Of a stretch of 64,000 bases of DNA, positions 1 to 12,193 are shown one piece after another (position 1 is the stretch's first letter; the number at the start of each line of letters is the position of its first letter). Source of the stretch: Isoetes taiwanensis (Eukaryota > Streptophyta > Lycopodiopsida > Isoetales > Isoetaceae); assembly GCA_021234155.1 (NCBI GenBank), contig JAJEKV010000006.1, forward strand, positions 1,054,001 through 1,118,000, read 5' to 3'. A model generated the notes under the pieces. It had not been told where the DNA came from. It worked only from the letters and a program-made list of their open reading frames with translations, and ran no database searches. Both the position numbers and the translations under genes were made by a program.

Positions 1-1758
1 GTCATCCAGTGAAGATTCTATAAAGATTCTCTTAGATTCTTCAAGGCTTAGAAAAAATTCCTAAGATTCCACGAAGATTCCCTTACATTCCTCTACATTC
101 TCTTGAGATTCTCATAGATTCTTTAAGATTCTCTTGAGTTTCCCTAGATTCTCAAAGAGTAACCCAAATTTCCTCTAGATTCTCCAAGATTCTATGTAGA
201 TTCTCCTAAATTCCCATAGATTCTATGAAGATTCCCCGCAAAACACATCCAATGTGAAAGATTTCCCTAAATTCCACAACTATTCTTCTAGATTCTTAAT
301 ATTCTACAAAGATTCCTCTAGATTCACTAAGATTATATATAACTTTTATGTAGATTCCCCTAGATTCCTTTAGATATTATGTATATTCCCCTAGATTCCA
401 TTAGATCTAAGTACATTCCCCTAGATTCTCCAAGATTCCATTAAAGATCACGTAGATTCTCAAAGACTCTCTGAAGATGTTTTAGATTACGCTAGATTTC
501 CTAAGATTCTCTTAAGATTCCCATAGATTCCCTAATTCTGTTGAGATTCCTCTAGATTCCTCAAGTTTCTATGTAGATTCTCCCAGATCCCCTTAGATTC
601 TATGAAGGTCCTCTTAGATTCTTCAAGATTTTATGAAGATTCTTCTAGATTCTCAAAGGTTTTATAAAGATTCGCTTAGATTCTTAAAGATTCTCTTGTG
701 ATTTACGTAGATTCCCCTAGATTCCTTTAGATGTTATGTATATTCCCCCAGATTCCATTAGATCTAAGTACATTCCCCTAGATTCTCCAAGATTCCATTA
801 AAGATCACGTAGATTCTCAAAGACTCTACGAAGATGCGCTTAGATCCTGCTAGATTTCCTAAGATTCTCTTAAGATTCCCATAGATTCCCTAATTCTATT
901 GAGATTCCTCTAGATTCCCCAAGTTTCTATGTAGATTCTCCCAGATCCCCTTAGATTCTATGAAGGTCCTCTTAGATTCTTCAAGATTTTATGAAGATTC
1001 TTCTAGATTCTCAAAGGTTTTATAAAGATTCGCTTAGATTCTTAAAGATTCTCTTGTGATTCCCATAGATTCCTCAAGATTCTATAGAGATTCCTTTACA
1101 TTCTTTAAGATACTATGAAGATTCCCCTAGATTCTCTTAAATTCCCATAGATTCCATAAAATACCAAGATTCCAAGAAGATTCTTGGTATTCGATCATAT
1201 TCGCTTCAACTACGATGAAACAACATCAAAGCACTACTCATTGAAAAGCTCTCGATGAGAGGAATCCAATGGCGTAGGCCCCACCTTCATTCGATCCCTT
1301 TGCTGCAAGTTACGGGCTTTGAAAATAATTACAAAAAAGAAGCTTCCTCGAAATTCCTTTCATAAATGTTGGTGCCACCTCATTACTTTTTTATTAAATG
1401 AGGATGCCACCTCAACTCCTTTAATAAATAAATTGCAACTTAATAAAAAAAACTTAGTGGCCAGGATTTCTCCTCCCTCTTTTGATCCAAGGGCTGAGAT
1501 TGGCCACACCAAAAAGCACTTTTAGGGACCTTCCTTAAAAAAATCAAGGGCTATGATTTTACCTTCCCCCCTTGATCCGACGGTCTAGAGGCATGGTGCA
1601 TGCCCCATGCATGACCCCATGTAGATCCTAAGGCCGTAGCTGTGCCACCTCATTGGCCCACAAATAGGCGGTCTAGATTGATTTGAATATGTAAACAATC
1701 CATGGGTACATCGTTTCCCATGGACACATAGAATAATTATATATATATTAGAGTACAA
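1..1758 (+). repeat. GATTCT-array repeat, copy A (5' edge cut by window)
   Basis: Positions 1 to about 1185 are a degenerate array of GATTCT-like units in which TTC recurs every 10-11 bp. From about 1190 there is a unique-looking tail of 570 bp with CATGCATG-type motifs and short phrases such as GATCCGACGGTC, ending in an AT-rich stretch. The array has a higher-order repeat of about 357 bp: the phrase GTAGATTCCCCTAG starts at 350 and again at 707. The same 1.77-kb unit starts again at 1766, so copies A and B form a head-to-tail pair. The 68-codon open frame in the tail recurs in other copies only because the DNA is conserved; it resembles no protein I know. Confidence 0.9.
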
Positions 1759-3450
1759 ATTTTGAGTCATCCAGTGAAGATTCTATAAAGATTCTCTTAG
1801 ATTCCTCAAGGCTTAGAAAAAATTCCTAAGATTCCACGAAGATTCCCTTACATTCCTCTACATTCTCTTGAGATTCTCATAGATTCTTTAAGATTCTCTT
1901 GAGTTTCCCTAGATTCTCAAAGAGTAACCCAAATTTCCTCTAGATTCTCCAAGATTCTATGTAGATTCTCCTAAATTCCCATAGATTCTATGAAGATTCC
2001 CCTGCAAAACACATCCAATGTGAAAGATTTCCCTAAATTCCACAACTATTCTTCTAGATTCTTAATATTCTACAAAGATTCCTCTAGATTCACTAAGATT
2101 ATATATAAATTTTATGTAGATTCCCCTAGATTCCTTTAGATATTATGTATATTCCCCTAGATTCCATTAGATCTAAGTACATTCCCCTAGATTCTCCAAG
2201 ATTCCATTAAAGATCACGTAGATTCTCAAAGACTCTCTGAAGATGCTTTAGATTCTCGCTAGATTTCCTAAGATTCTCTTAAGATTCCCATAGATTCCCT
2301 AATTACTCATTTGAGATTCCTCTAGATTCCTCAAGTTTCTATGTAGATTCTCCTCCCATCCCCTTAGATTCTATGAAGGTCCTCTTAGATTCTTCAAGAT
2401 TTTATGAAGATTCTTCTAGATTCTTAAAGTTTTTATAAAGATTCGCTTAGATTCTTAAAGATTCTCTTGTGATTTATGTAGATTCCCCTAGATTCCTTTT
2501 GATGTTATGTATATTGCCCCGCATTCCATTAGATCTAAGTACATTCCCTGGATTCTCCAAGATTCCATTAAAGATCACGTAGATTCTCAAAGACTCTACT
2601 TAAGATGCTTTAGATCCTGCTAGATTTCCTAAGATTCTCTTAAGATTCCCATAGATTCCCTAATTCTGTTGAGATTCCTCTAGATTCCCCAAGTTTCTAT
2701 GTAGATTCTCCCAGATCCCCTTAGATTCTATGAAGGTCCTCTTAGATTCTTCAAGATTTTATGAAGATTCTTCTAGATTCTCAAAGGTTTTATAAAGATT
2801 CGCTTAGATTCTTAAAGATTCTCTTGTGATTCCTACAGATTCCTCAAGATTCTATAGAGATTCCTTTACATTCTTTAAGATGCTATGAAGATTCCCCTAA
2901 ATTCTCTTAAATTCCCATAGATTCCATAAAATACCAAGATTCCAAGAAGATTCTTGGTATTCGATCACGATGAAACAATATCAAAGCACTACTCATTGAA
3001 AAGCTCTCGATGAGAGGAATCCAATGGCGTAGGCCCCACCTTCATCCGATCCCTTTTTTTGCAGTTTTACGGGCCTTTGAAAATAATTACAAAAAAGAAG
3101 CTTCCTCGAAATTCCTTTCATAAATGTTGGTGCCACCTCATTACTTTTTTATTAAATGAGGATGCCACCTCAACTCCTTTAATAAATAAATTGCAACTTA
3201 ATAAAAAAAACTTAGTGGCCAGGATTTCTCCTCCCTCTTTTGATCCAAGGGCTGATATTGGCCACACCAAAAAGCACTTTTAGGGACCTTCCTTGCACCT
3301 TCCTTAAAAAAATCAAGGGCTATGATTTTACCTTCCCCCCTTGATCCGACGGTCTAGAGGCATGGTGCATGCCCCATGCATGACCCCATGTAGATCCTAA
3401 GGCCGTAGCTGTGCCACCTCATTGGCCCACAAATAGGCGGCCTAGATTGA
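1759..3450 (+). repeat. GATTCT-array repeat, copy B (3' end truncated)
   Basis: Near-identical to copy A over the array (1766-2960) and most of the tail. It keeps the internal higher-order repeat, with period about 362 bp (2116 and 2478). Copy B stops at about 3450, just after the GCGGCCTAGATTGAT phrase; the last ~90 bp of the tail seen in A, C and D are missing and unrelated sequence follows. The high similarity of A and B suggests recent tandem duplication. Confidence 0.88.
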
Positions 3451-4017
3451 TGTAATGCAAAATGTAATGCAAGCATTGCTCTCAAGTCTGGACTTCGCTT
3501 CTTCTTGCTCGGAAGCGCCATAGTAGCAGAACCTAGAGCGCATGTAGTAGCAAAAGCTTTAGTTCTAGAAGCATTAGCTGCAGTAGCCGAAGCTTTAAGG
3601 ACAGCCCGAAGGAGAAGACTCCATAGCCTTACCTTCATTGCGGAATTCAAGTCCAACCATATGCCATTTGATGGCGCCTTACCTGCCATTGCCATTTTGC
3701 AGATGCTGAAGCACTCGGTGTTAGCCCTAGAGCCAAAGCCGAAGCTAGATGCCATCGCTGCCAAGCGTCGAGCAAGATTTTGTCCAATAAAAGACGTGGC
3801 AGGAAAATATGAGATTGGATTGCGGCGCAGAAAAAATAAGGAGGGAAAAAAAAAAAGAAAAAATGGCAAACTGCCTTATACATATTTATATATGTTTAGA
3901 CAAGTGGGTATCTTGAACAACAAAATAATGACAGCTTGCAATATTACCAGTTAGTATCTGAGCAACAAAACAATGGCACCTTGTAAAATATTACCAGCTT
4001 CTATAACAAACAATAAA
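3451..4017. other. Unassigned segment with opposing open frames
   Basis: This 570-bp segment interrupts the tail of copy B. It is less AT-rich than its surroundings and is open on both strands (a 149-codon frame on plus from 3505, a 171-codon frame on minus from 3869). Both frames are alanine/arginine-rich or serine-rich and neither matches a family I recognise. It may be a captured exon; no function is proposed. Confidence 0.4.
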
Positions 4018-4359
4018 TATATATATATACAAGTCTTTGTACTATCAATGGGTGACTTCATAGTGGAAGAACAACTCGTAGTGGAAGCCGAATCGGTCGA
4101 CATTGCCATATAGTTTCGTATAATTTAGTAGTCTCTCTTATCATATGTCATAGGTAAATCCCAAAGTTTCGTTTGCTCAAGTTAAATTCAAGTATCATAT
4201 CAGTTAATTTATATGGTGACCTATTAATGTCTTTAATGTGCATCTTGTTTGAGATTTTTACCCTCTCAATTGTCCTGTTACACAAATGGAAGTATCCATC
4301 TAACCCAAAATCATGATGTTTTAAGCCAAATCTCTTGACTGATAGCCATTAGATGAAGC

Positions 4360-4775
4360 TCACCATTGTTTATTAGAACTTCTAGTAGTCAGAAGTCCAC
4401 CACTATTTATTAGAACTTCTTCATCCACATAATATGAATGATTCAATGCCAGTGGAAGTGCCACGCTGAAAGCTTGTTTCGCAATCCATAATAGTCCTTT
4501 TAGAAACTTCAAAATTGCTGGAATTGGTACATCTCTTGCACTCCACATCATTATTTGAGACATTGTTGAATGAAACTATGTTTGATACGTGGTCCCATCT
4601 GGCAAGAACTAAACTGGTTTTGTAAAGGCAATAACTCTGATACTCTTGCCCTAGTTTTCACTGATTGCGGAACAAATACATGGAGTGTATCTCCATCAAA
4701 ATCCCCACTATCTTGAATCCTAACTTTAGGTGAATAGCCATCAATTTGGTTCGGTAGGGCAGGCAAGCTCACCAT
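4360..4775 (-). pseudogene. RNA polymerase IV/V-like largest subunit fragment
   Basis: The upper frame (4775 downwards) contains DFDGD at 4689-4703, the metal-binding signature of the largest subunit of multisubunit RNA polymerases, followed by LHVFVPQS and a run resembling the post-catalytic segment of Pol II/IV/V largest subunits. The next frame (4563 downwards) has VPIPAILK followed by KQAFSVALPLALNH, corresponding to the conserved P-AIL-WTGKQ region that follows in these proteins, with W-T-G-K changed to W-I-A-K. The order is right, but the two parts lie in different frames and the rest of the ~1,000+ residue subunit is absent. The VPQS wording and looser conservation point to plant Pol IV/V rather than Pol II; this is a judgement. 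The piece is certainly non-functional as it stands. Confidence 0.72.
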
Positions 4776-7700
4776 TGTTTATTAAAACTTCTAGCAGCCA
4801 TAAGCTCACAATTGTTTATTAGAACTTTTTCATCAACAAAAATAAAAATGATCCAATGCTGCGCAAAGCGCCATGCTGAAAGCTTGTTTCCAACGTGGTT
4901 TGTGAACATCTAGGAGCAAAATCCAAGACTAAGAATAGCACAAAGGACAATATGCATCTATCCCAAAGTCATGAAGTTTTAAGCTAAACTCTTTGCCCAA
5001 TAGCCATTCAATGAAGCTCAGTATTATTTATGGGGATATTATTTTGGTTAAGAAATAAATAAAAGGGAAAAAAAATACCATAACCAACCACAGCAATGAA
5101 ATCTCAAATTTCTTTTCCAATCATTGGAAATCTGAATGACACATCTCCAGTTACAATTTTGCTAGGTAAAATTTCGTGCTTGAAAAATTGCCCTTTGCCC
5201 AAGGGCGATTGATTTTGTTGTTGCTTATCCAGATATGGTAGGCCTCATCCCATGCACTATTGACATAAGTATCTAGCTTCCATTATAGATAGCTTTCTAC
5301 ATGAATGTCAACATAAGAGCAAAAAAAGACCAATTTGTGTTTAGCATTGAATTGATGAAATTGTGTGTATGGGTTTGGCATTTGAATTGATGAAATTGTG
5401 GTCATCTATGCTTCATTTTTTGTATGTGCTAGTCTTTGCTCTAAAAGTTTTAAATGTAAAAAACTTCCCAACCCTATTCTCTCACATCCTGTAGGATTCC
5501 TTTATATCTTCCAAACTATCAATATTGGGAGGTCTAAGTTGCAAAAGCATAGCATTGAGAACACATACATCAAACTAAAAGTTTGTGAAGAGCAAAAATA
5601 GCTTTTAATAACTTTCCAGGCATTGTGATCCAAGCATTATTTTGAATTGCAATGAACACATGGATGTAATACAATGAATCAGGGTGAATAATATACTTTA
5701 GCTCTTACACAACATAATTTAATATTGATTTTTCGGTCATCTTACATGATATGGCTAGCATATGACCTAGATGTAGCATCATGAGCTCCATCCCCTGTGG
5801 AATAGCAACTTTACCTCCAATTTGACTGCAAATAGGAATAGTTGCAACTAGAAGCATTTTTTCCCTACATAAAACATATCTAACATTAACTTGGAACTTC
5901 TCTCGTGTAGTACTATTATTTTGTTACTCATCGGGGATGTAGGGACACTTCCTCCCATTTAGAAATGTGTAAGTTTCAAGTATTTCTTGGGCTATACTTT
6001 TAACAAAACCATAGAGTGACACTTATGGATGAATATGGACAAACCCAATTTCGTATAATGGCGTTGCCTAATGGTGCAACTTCTGGCTTACATCCTTCCA
6101 AATACAAAGTGCAATTTGCAAGGAAATACAAAGTGCAATTTGCAAGGAGAAGAAGACCTTGAATTAGAGCGAGCACCCTCTGCAAAAATCAACTCAATGC
6201 TTCTCTTCACATAGGTTGCATAAACCGGGGTGGACACAACTCGTTATTTTAATGTCGTGGTAAACAATTAAAGTCAATGCCATGATTTTAATACCATATA
6301 TGTACGTCAAATGATTTCAAAGTCTCTAATTGACAAAGAATGCTTGGGTTCACTTAGAAGAAAGAAGTCATTTTTTATGAAGTGCACGTCATCTGCATAT
6401 TCATGAACGTATCTTGCTCCTCCCCATCTTGTTAAAGCAAAGATATACATCAATTTGTTTAAAATCGATGCCCATCTTGTATAAGCAAAGATATGGATCA
6501 ATTTGTTTAAAATCCGATGGCTTCATTCCCGAGCCGGGTGTCCTCTCCTCCAACTGTCAACACATTATAACAATCTTATCTATGCCGCAACTTGGACAAA
6601 AAAATCTCAAAAGCCTAGAATAACCGTTTCTACACTAGTATCATGGACGGGAACCGCGTAACCTTCAAGGTAATGTGATACATTTGAATAGCCCATTATT
6701 AGACCACGGATATTGAACATGATATATCTTTGGCATTTTGAGTACGGCATTTTGCACATAAATGTTGCATGACTATCTGTTGCTGTGGAAAATAGGCGAA
6801 ACATGCAAATTTTTCAGTTCTAATATGGTATTCAACACTCTCATATATAAAACAACAGAAGCAAGAAGAAATGATGATCTACTGGTGACTTTCTAGCTTA
6901 AGTGAGCATGTCGAAATCGGTAACTCTGAACAATAACATTCAAAAAGAGAACTCCTTGCTATCTTGCAAAATGCAGCCCAAAGATAGAAAGAGAATTTGG
7001 ATACTTGAAAAACAACGAACATGTCACATTAGCACGTGGATTTCAGAAGCAAATACATAGTTATGTCGCCTTGAAGCATAAATAACGAGCAATTGCGAAT
7101 GTGAAGAATGATTGACACATCTTAATTAGCTTTACTTTGCAAAATGGAGCCTTGGCTGCTTGTACTATAAAGAACATGTTATAGTAGCACATGGATTTGA
7201 GAATGGATACAAAATGATACGGGGAATCAAGCTTGATCGTACATTACGCATGTGAGCATCTTTGGATTTAGAGTTCTTTGGCAAATTCCGCCAAAGAAGT
7301 TCATTACCTGTAAAATAAAGAATTAGGACATGGATTTCAGAACAGAGTAAAAGAAGCTTCTGCAGATTCTGTCACCTCACCTCTCCATAGGTTCCAAATA
7401 GCCGACTTAAAGCATGAGGGTGGTTATCCAGAACTGCACTTAAAGCAAGAGTTGTTGTAATAGAACCTTGTACGTTATTTTCTAAATAGCCATTATTACA
7501 CCATACAAAATGCTATGCTTTCCCTTGCAAATGACATATACTTCCTCAACATCGTCTACAACATGATTTGTTGTTTTTCATACTATTTGTGAGCTTGTAT
7601 TATGACGAAGTTAAGGAGGAAAAATGCGTAATAAATATTGAAGCTTAAAAACATAACCCACTGGACCAGAGGCATTAAAATCGGAAGTATCTCATCCCAA

Positions 7701-8050
7701 AAACTGTGGAGAGGATGTCAAGTCCAGCGCAATACATTTCTGCAACTTCCATGTGCTTACTTGCATCATCCTTGTCCTTTGCCATGAAATAGAAGATAGA
7801 TCATCAACTTTAATTATATCGCGTGATCACGTGGACATGCTGCTTTGGAACATAAAACCCGACATGCTCCAAGAACAACCCGTCATCCTGCAAGAACAAA
7901 ACCATATGCATTGAACATAAGTTACGGCCCACTTGAACTTGTGGATCCATTGCCTTGTGGATCCATTGCCGTAAGCTCACATACAATGATTGGCAAAGTT
8001 CAAAAGGAAGGCAAGCATATAGACATCATCAGATTTCATAGATCAAAGCT
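4776..8050. other. Degenerate sequence, no recognised gene
   Basis: Positions 4767-5030 are a diverged partial duplication of 4283-4500 (repeats of AGCTCACCATTGTTTATTA and of the GCTGAAAGCTTGTTTC phrase), so the polymerase fragment was internally duplicated. A 23-24 bp tandem repeat (CTTTGTATTTCCTTGCAAAT on the complement) lies at about 6105-6155, and a 17-bp tandem repeat (ACTTGTGGATCCATTGC) at about 7937-7970. Short open frames on minus at 5720-5960 and 6607-6804 look protein-like but match no family I can name. The rest shows nothing I can assign. Confidence 0.5.
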
Positions 8051-8940
8051 CCGGCCCATTTCAAGAGGAGGCTCGGACTTCATCGTAGAAGGCGTGAACT
8101 TATGAAAGCATAGGGAGATCATTATAGAGAAGTAATGCCAATCAGCTATCAAAGTTTTGCTGCAAGAACTATCTGGATATAGCATAGACGTTTTCTCTGT
8201 TTTGCACCATTTCTGCTACGAATCTGAAAAATATACACCTAAGACCATTTGTAGATCTTTCTCCAACCTTTCCAACGCATGTTCTCGCACCAAAAATGGA
8301 GCTTGTTTATGGGAGTTATGCCCATTTTTTTCTGATGAGGTCTAAAATAAATTTAAACTATCCTAAATTGAGCAACGAGCAAAAGAAAGGGACGCATCTA
8401 GAAATAGTGCGCACAGACATAAGCTCTTGCACACAAGTAGAACTGCCATCAAACTGTAGTTCCCACCTCATCATCAATGAATGCTGGCCGGCAGTGATTA
8501 ACCAGAGATCTGATTTTTCAAAACCCTCTTAGATATTTCAAAAGCCTGGCCAGGTTGAATAAAGTTAACAAAGTGGCGCCCAGCTGATATATGCAATTTA
8601 ACTGGTAAACTGTCACGAACTGGTAGAACTGGTAGACTGTCAAAAACTACAAATGCCTCTATAAGTGAACCACAATCGGCATACATACCAATTAGGGAGT
8701 TGCCAAGAGATAAATTGCTTTCAAACGCTTGCTGGATAAGCTGAGAGTGGATTTCTCGACCCTTCTCTATGGCTCCTATGCTCCTGCAAAGGTTCATCAG
8801 AGAAAACATCCTCCAGGTCCATTTCTTCAAATAATTTCGTTGCTTTGTGTCCAAACTCACCTTCAACAAAACCCACCATAACTTGTGTCCAAGAGACATC
8901 ATCTCAAACTGGAAGCTTGTCAAGGATCTCCCAGGCTTCA
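8051..8940. repeat. Duplicated PPR-3' block, copy 1
   Basis: This block is repeated at 51819-52765 with high identity. It covers the last part of the PPR pseudogene and about 450 bp beyond it. Relative to copy 2 it lacks a short internal stretch near 8795 that in copy 2 encodes extra PPR residues, and it lacks a short duplication present in copy 2 near 51890. Each copy therefore has private changes, and neither is the direct parent of the other in its present form. Confidence 0.85.
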
Positions 8941-10190
8941 GGAAGAGATCCACACTTAGCATACATTCCCAGCAAGTTGTTGCTAAGTTTAACAATCTTC
9001 TCCAAACCCTGTCTGTAAAATCTTGACATGAGTTTCTTGACCTTTGCATATGGCTTATTCTATGTTACTGCGTTTGGAGATATGCCTTCCACTCTCAGTG
9101 CTTCCAGATTAAACCTGTTTTCTGCATAAGCAGACATTAATGCTGTCCATGACACCACATCCCCAACAGGGAGATTGTCAAACACTTCTTGTGCTTCTAA
9201 AAGAGAGCCACATTTTGAATACATGTCAATCAACGCATTGCAAGTAGAAAGTTGTCTTTCAGATCCCTTTTGTACAATATCCGCATGAATCCTTCTGCCC
9301 AGATTTATGGTCCCTGAGCTACCGCAGGCCTTCAAGCAACAAATAAATGTAACAACATCTGGGGATATGCCATTCTGTTCCATCTGCTCAAAGCAATGCA
9401 GTACTTCGTGATCACATTGACGGTTGGCATATCCTCCAATTATTGCTGTCCATGAAACTACACTTTGGAACAACAGCTTGTCAAAAACTTCGTGTACTTC
9501 TCTAAATGAGCTGCATTTGGCATACATGTCAACCAAACTATTTCCAATGTAAATATCCTTCTCAAATCCCATTTGCAGAATATCTGCATAGGATGTAAAC
9601 AAATGTGAGGGCACTAGGAGATAAGCATTCATCTTGCGTTTGTTGGTAGCATCGCACTGCTTCACAATTGCACCCATTTTCAACATATCCTGCAAGTAAA
9701 AAGTTGTAGGACAAAACATCTCTAACAGACAGCTGGTTAAAGACATCCCGTGCCGCTGTTAGGCAACTACATTTGATATACATGTCCATTAATGCATTGA
9801 TAACAGAGATGTCTTTGCCAAGTTTGATTTTACTAATGTGAATATGAAACCAACGTCCTCTTTCAATATCTTTCAATCTTGCACAAGCCTGCAGCAAAGC
9901 TATAAGTGTGTAACAGCTAGGTTCTATGCTATCCCTTTGCATCCTCTCGTAGACCTTAAAAGCACGATCAGGCTGTCCAATTTCAATACATCCTTAAATC
10001 AGAGAAGTCCAGGAATGCTCATTTAGATGAAGTAATCCGTTGAAAGCCTGCTGACCATCTGATATACTGCCACATTCCACAAACAAAGGTAAAACATAAT
10101 TCCCTAAGTTTCCATCATTCTCAGAACACTGCTCAATCATTTGAACCATATAATAACCTACCCTCTAATCTCATTTTTTGATCAGAAGAC
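8530..10190 (-). pseudogene. PLS-class pentatricopeptide-repeat protein, broken
   Basis: On the minus strand a chain of PPR motifs can be read across several frames: NALMDMYIKCSCLTAARDVF, NSLVDMYAKCSSFREVHEVF, VVSWTAIIGGYANRQC, NALIDMYSKCGSLLEAQEVF and NSLIGMYADCGSLIEAFVVF. The alternating P, L and S motif style is that of plant organellar RNA-binding PPR proteins. Breaks visible here are a TAA in frame at 9994-9996, a frame change between 9746 and 9700, a stop at 9060-9062, and frame changes plus a deletion near 8795-8930. No E or DYW domain is seen at the 3' end and no start codon or transit peptide can be placed. It is a decayed copy, possibly transposon-captured, of a larger gene. A paralogous 3' piece lies at 52416-52765. 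Confidence 0.88.
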
Positions 10191-11990
10191 TGCCATTTTT
10201 CTAGTATCTCTAGTAAAAGCCATACCCTGTGATGATTAACACACCCTTTGCATGTCCTGGAGTAGGCGCAACCTGTCAAAATATAAACCGATGTCATCAA
10301 AGCATGAACATGCAGCTATCAAGAATTAAATCCAAGAAACAAAATTCGCCTATGTATGATCCAAACATGCTGCTTCAGTCAACATGATCTAATCGGTGCA
10401 TAACTAAATGCAGCTCCAAGTCTTTCTAGCTGGGAATTGCAATATCTATTAAACCAAAATAGCTTATCTAAAGCTTTTATCTCTTTTAGAACAAATTTTG
10501 CAAAAATGCTATTCTAGAATTTACAGGTACTGCAAATGGTAAGAACAACTTACCCCAATGAAATAGCAACGGCATAAACATCTTGACTTCCAAGGACTCA
10601 CAAAGATGTTGCAAACAACAAATATAAGACGTGGAAACTAGAATATTATGTAAAGATCTTGAAACACCAGAGGTAAAAGGCTGCAAACTCTATAGATGGA
10701 AACATTTCCCAAGGTCTATCCAAATGCAACAAACGCTAAGGTATAAAACTCTCAAATTATTTCTAAAAATAGATACTCTATTGTTGGCGTTCAAAAGCAA
10801 AAACGTGATAACATACAAAAAGGATTGACAAAAGAACAGGTTGTTTACCTTTAGTTATTCCACTTTAGTTATTCACATAAACCCTGCAAGTCGCATTTGT
10901 CTTGGAATGTCAGCATTTACATGCAAAGGCATTTGAAGAATTTGCATCTGGCGGACAACGAAACACCAGAACAATGGCAACACAATTGGCTGGGTCGCTT
11001 TACCTTTGTTCACACCGTCAAACTAGGATTCATGTCTTACATGAGAAAGAAAGCCAAAACGAACAGTCAATTCTAATGAACAACGAAATACCAGAGCAAT
11101 AGCAGGCAACACCGTGCAAAATCCCAAACCTAAATAAAAAATAGAGTCATTTCTGAAACAGATGAAAATACAGAACTTGATAATAACTTGGCGTGGAAAA
11201 AGAGCGATCACAGCCATGCAGATACCAATAAATCTCCAACAATATAACCATCAAGGTGATCAGCATCAACTGTGGATGTAGCTTATTAGCCATATGGCAG
11301 AGATTCGCTAACAGATACACACTAGAAATTTGTATCTCCTGCAGATATGAGCAGTTTATAGAGTTAAATAAGCATCCGCTCAAAAAATATGGCGCCAAAA
11401 AATGTTTAAGATAACCAAAGCCGAAAATTTTGTTCTAAGATTTCTGACACAAAGCTCCTACCTATCTGCAAAAGAAGCAACAGACATCAGATATAGCAGG
11501 GAGCTCCATACATCTAGAACGACACCATCTAAGCTAGCATATGCAAGTTATAAAAGTCAAAAAAATATTTGTTACCCAGATGCTTGGAAATTCATGAGAG
11601 GGCTTATTTGTCTTTGGAAAAATGCCGCATATTTTTTGCAGCCCTCATCAGCCATCGCTCAACTTTGCTGGGCTGGCTTAAAAGTGTTTTCTTAAAGCGC
11701 TCTTACATAATCCGTCTTCTTGCAGCTCAGATTTTTCAAAATGATCATGAATTTAGGTGCAAATAGTACATGGTAGAGTTTTTATGGTTGCTATCACCAA
11801 TGGTATTTACCTCATTTGGCTCACACTTTTGTTGCTGGTATCAGGTTGAATATGCATGTTTTTTCTCTGACGGAGCTATCTATCAGAAGAATGCCTTGGA
11901 TAGTGCATAGACAGACCCAGCAAGGTTCAATCAACATGTACAGAAGATAATCTTTTCATGCATTTCACACATTAATGTGCTGCTAATGAT
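10191..11990. other. No recognised gene
   Basis: AT-rich sequence with only short open frames on both strands. The order relative to the neighbouring minus-strand fragments suggests introns and captured non-coding DNA, but no motif supports a specific assignment. Confidence 0.5.
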
Positions 11991-12192
11991 TTAGTCGTCA
12001 GAGGGACAGGGACGTTGTTTGCTGAGCGTCATGAGAGCCTCAGCCTGTATGTTACATTGTCATAATCTCCAATATTTTTATGTGTGCTGCTTAGTCGTCA
12101 GAGGGACTGGGACGTTGTTTGCTGAGCGTCATGAGAGCCTCAGCCTGTATGTTACATTGTCATATAATCTCCAATATTTTTATGTGTGCTGC
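11991..12192. repeat. 100-bp tandem duplication
   Basis: Two adjacent near-identical units, 11991-12090 and 12091-12192, each beginning TTAGTCGTCAGAGGGAC and ending ATGTGTGCTGC. They differ by a single base near the start and by an extra AT dinucleotide in unit 2. This looks like a recent slippage or unequal-exchange event next to the SPARK-like fragment. Confidence 0.92.
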
Positions 12193-12193
12193 T

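Noticed and set aside
1-1185. CRISPR-like array
   Set aside because: Units are about 10 bp and contiguous without spacers, in a eukaryotic context.
3505-3954. 149-codon plus-strand frame rich in Ala and Arg, and the opposing 171-codon frame
   Set aside because: No family resemblance, both strands open in the same GC-richer segment, and the minus frame runs into repeat DNA; not called as a gene.
9994-9996. In-frame TAA in the PPR gene as a U-to-C RNA-editing site
   Set aside because: Such editing is organellar; this is a nuclear-type, multiply frameshifted copy, so a simple nonsense mutation is more likely.
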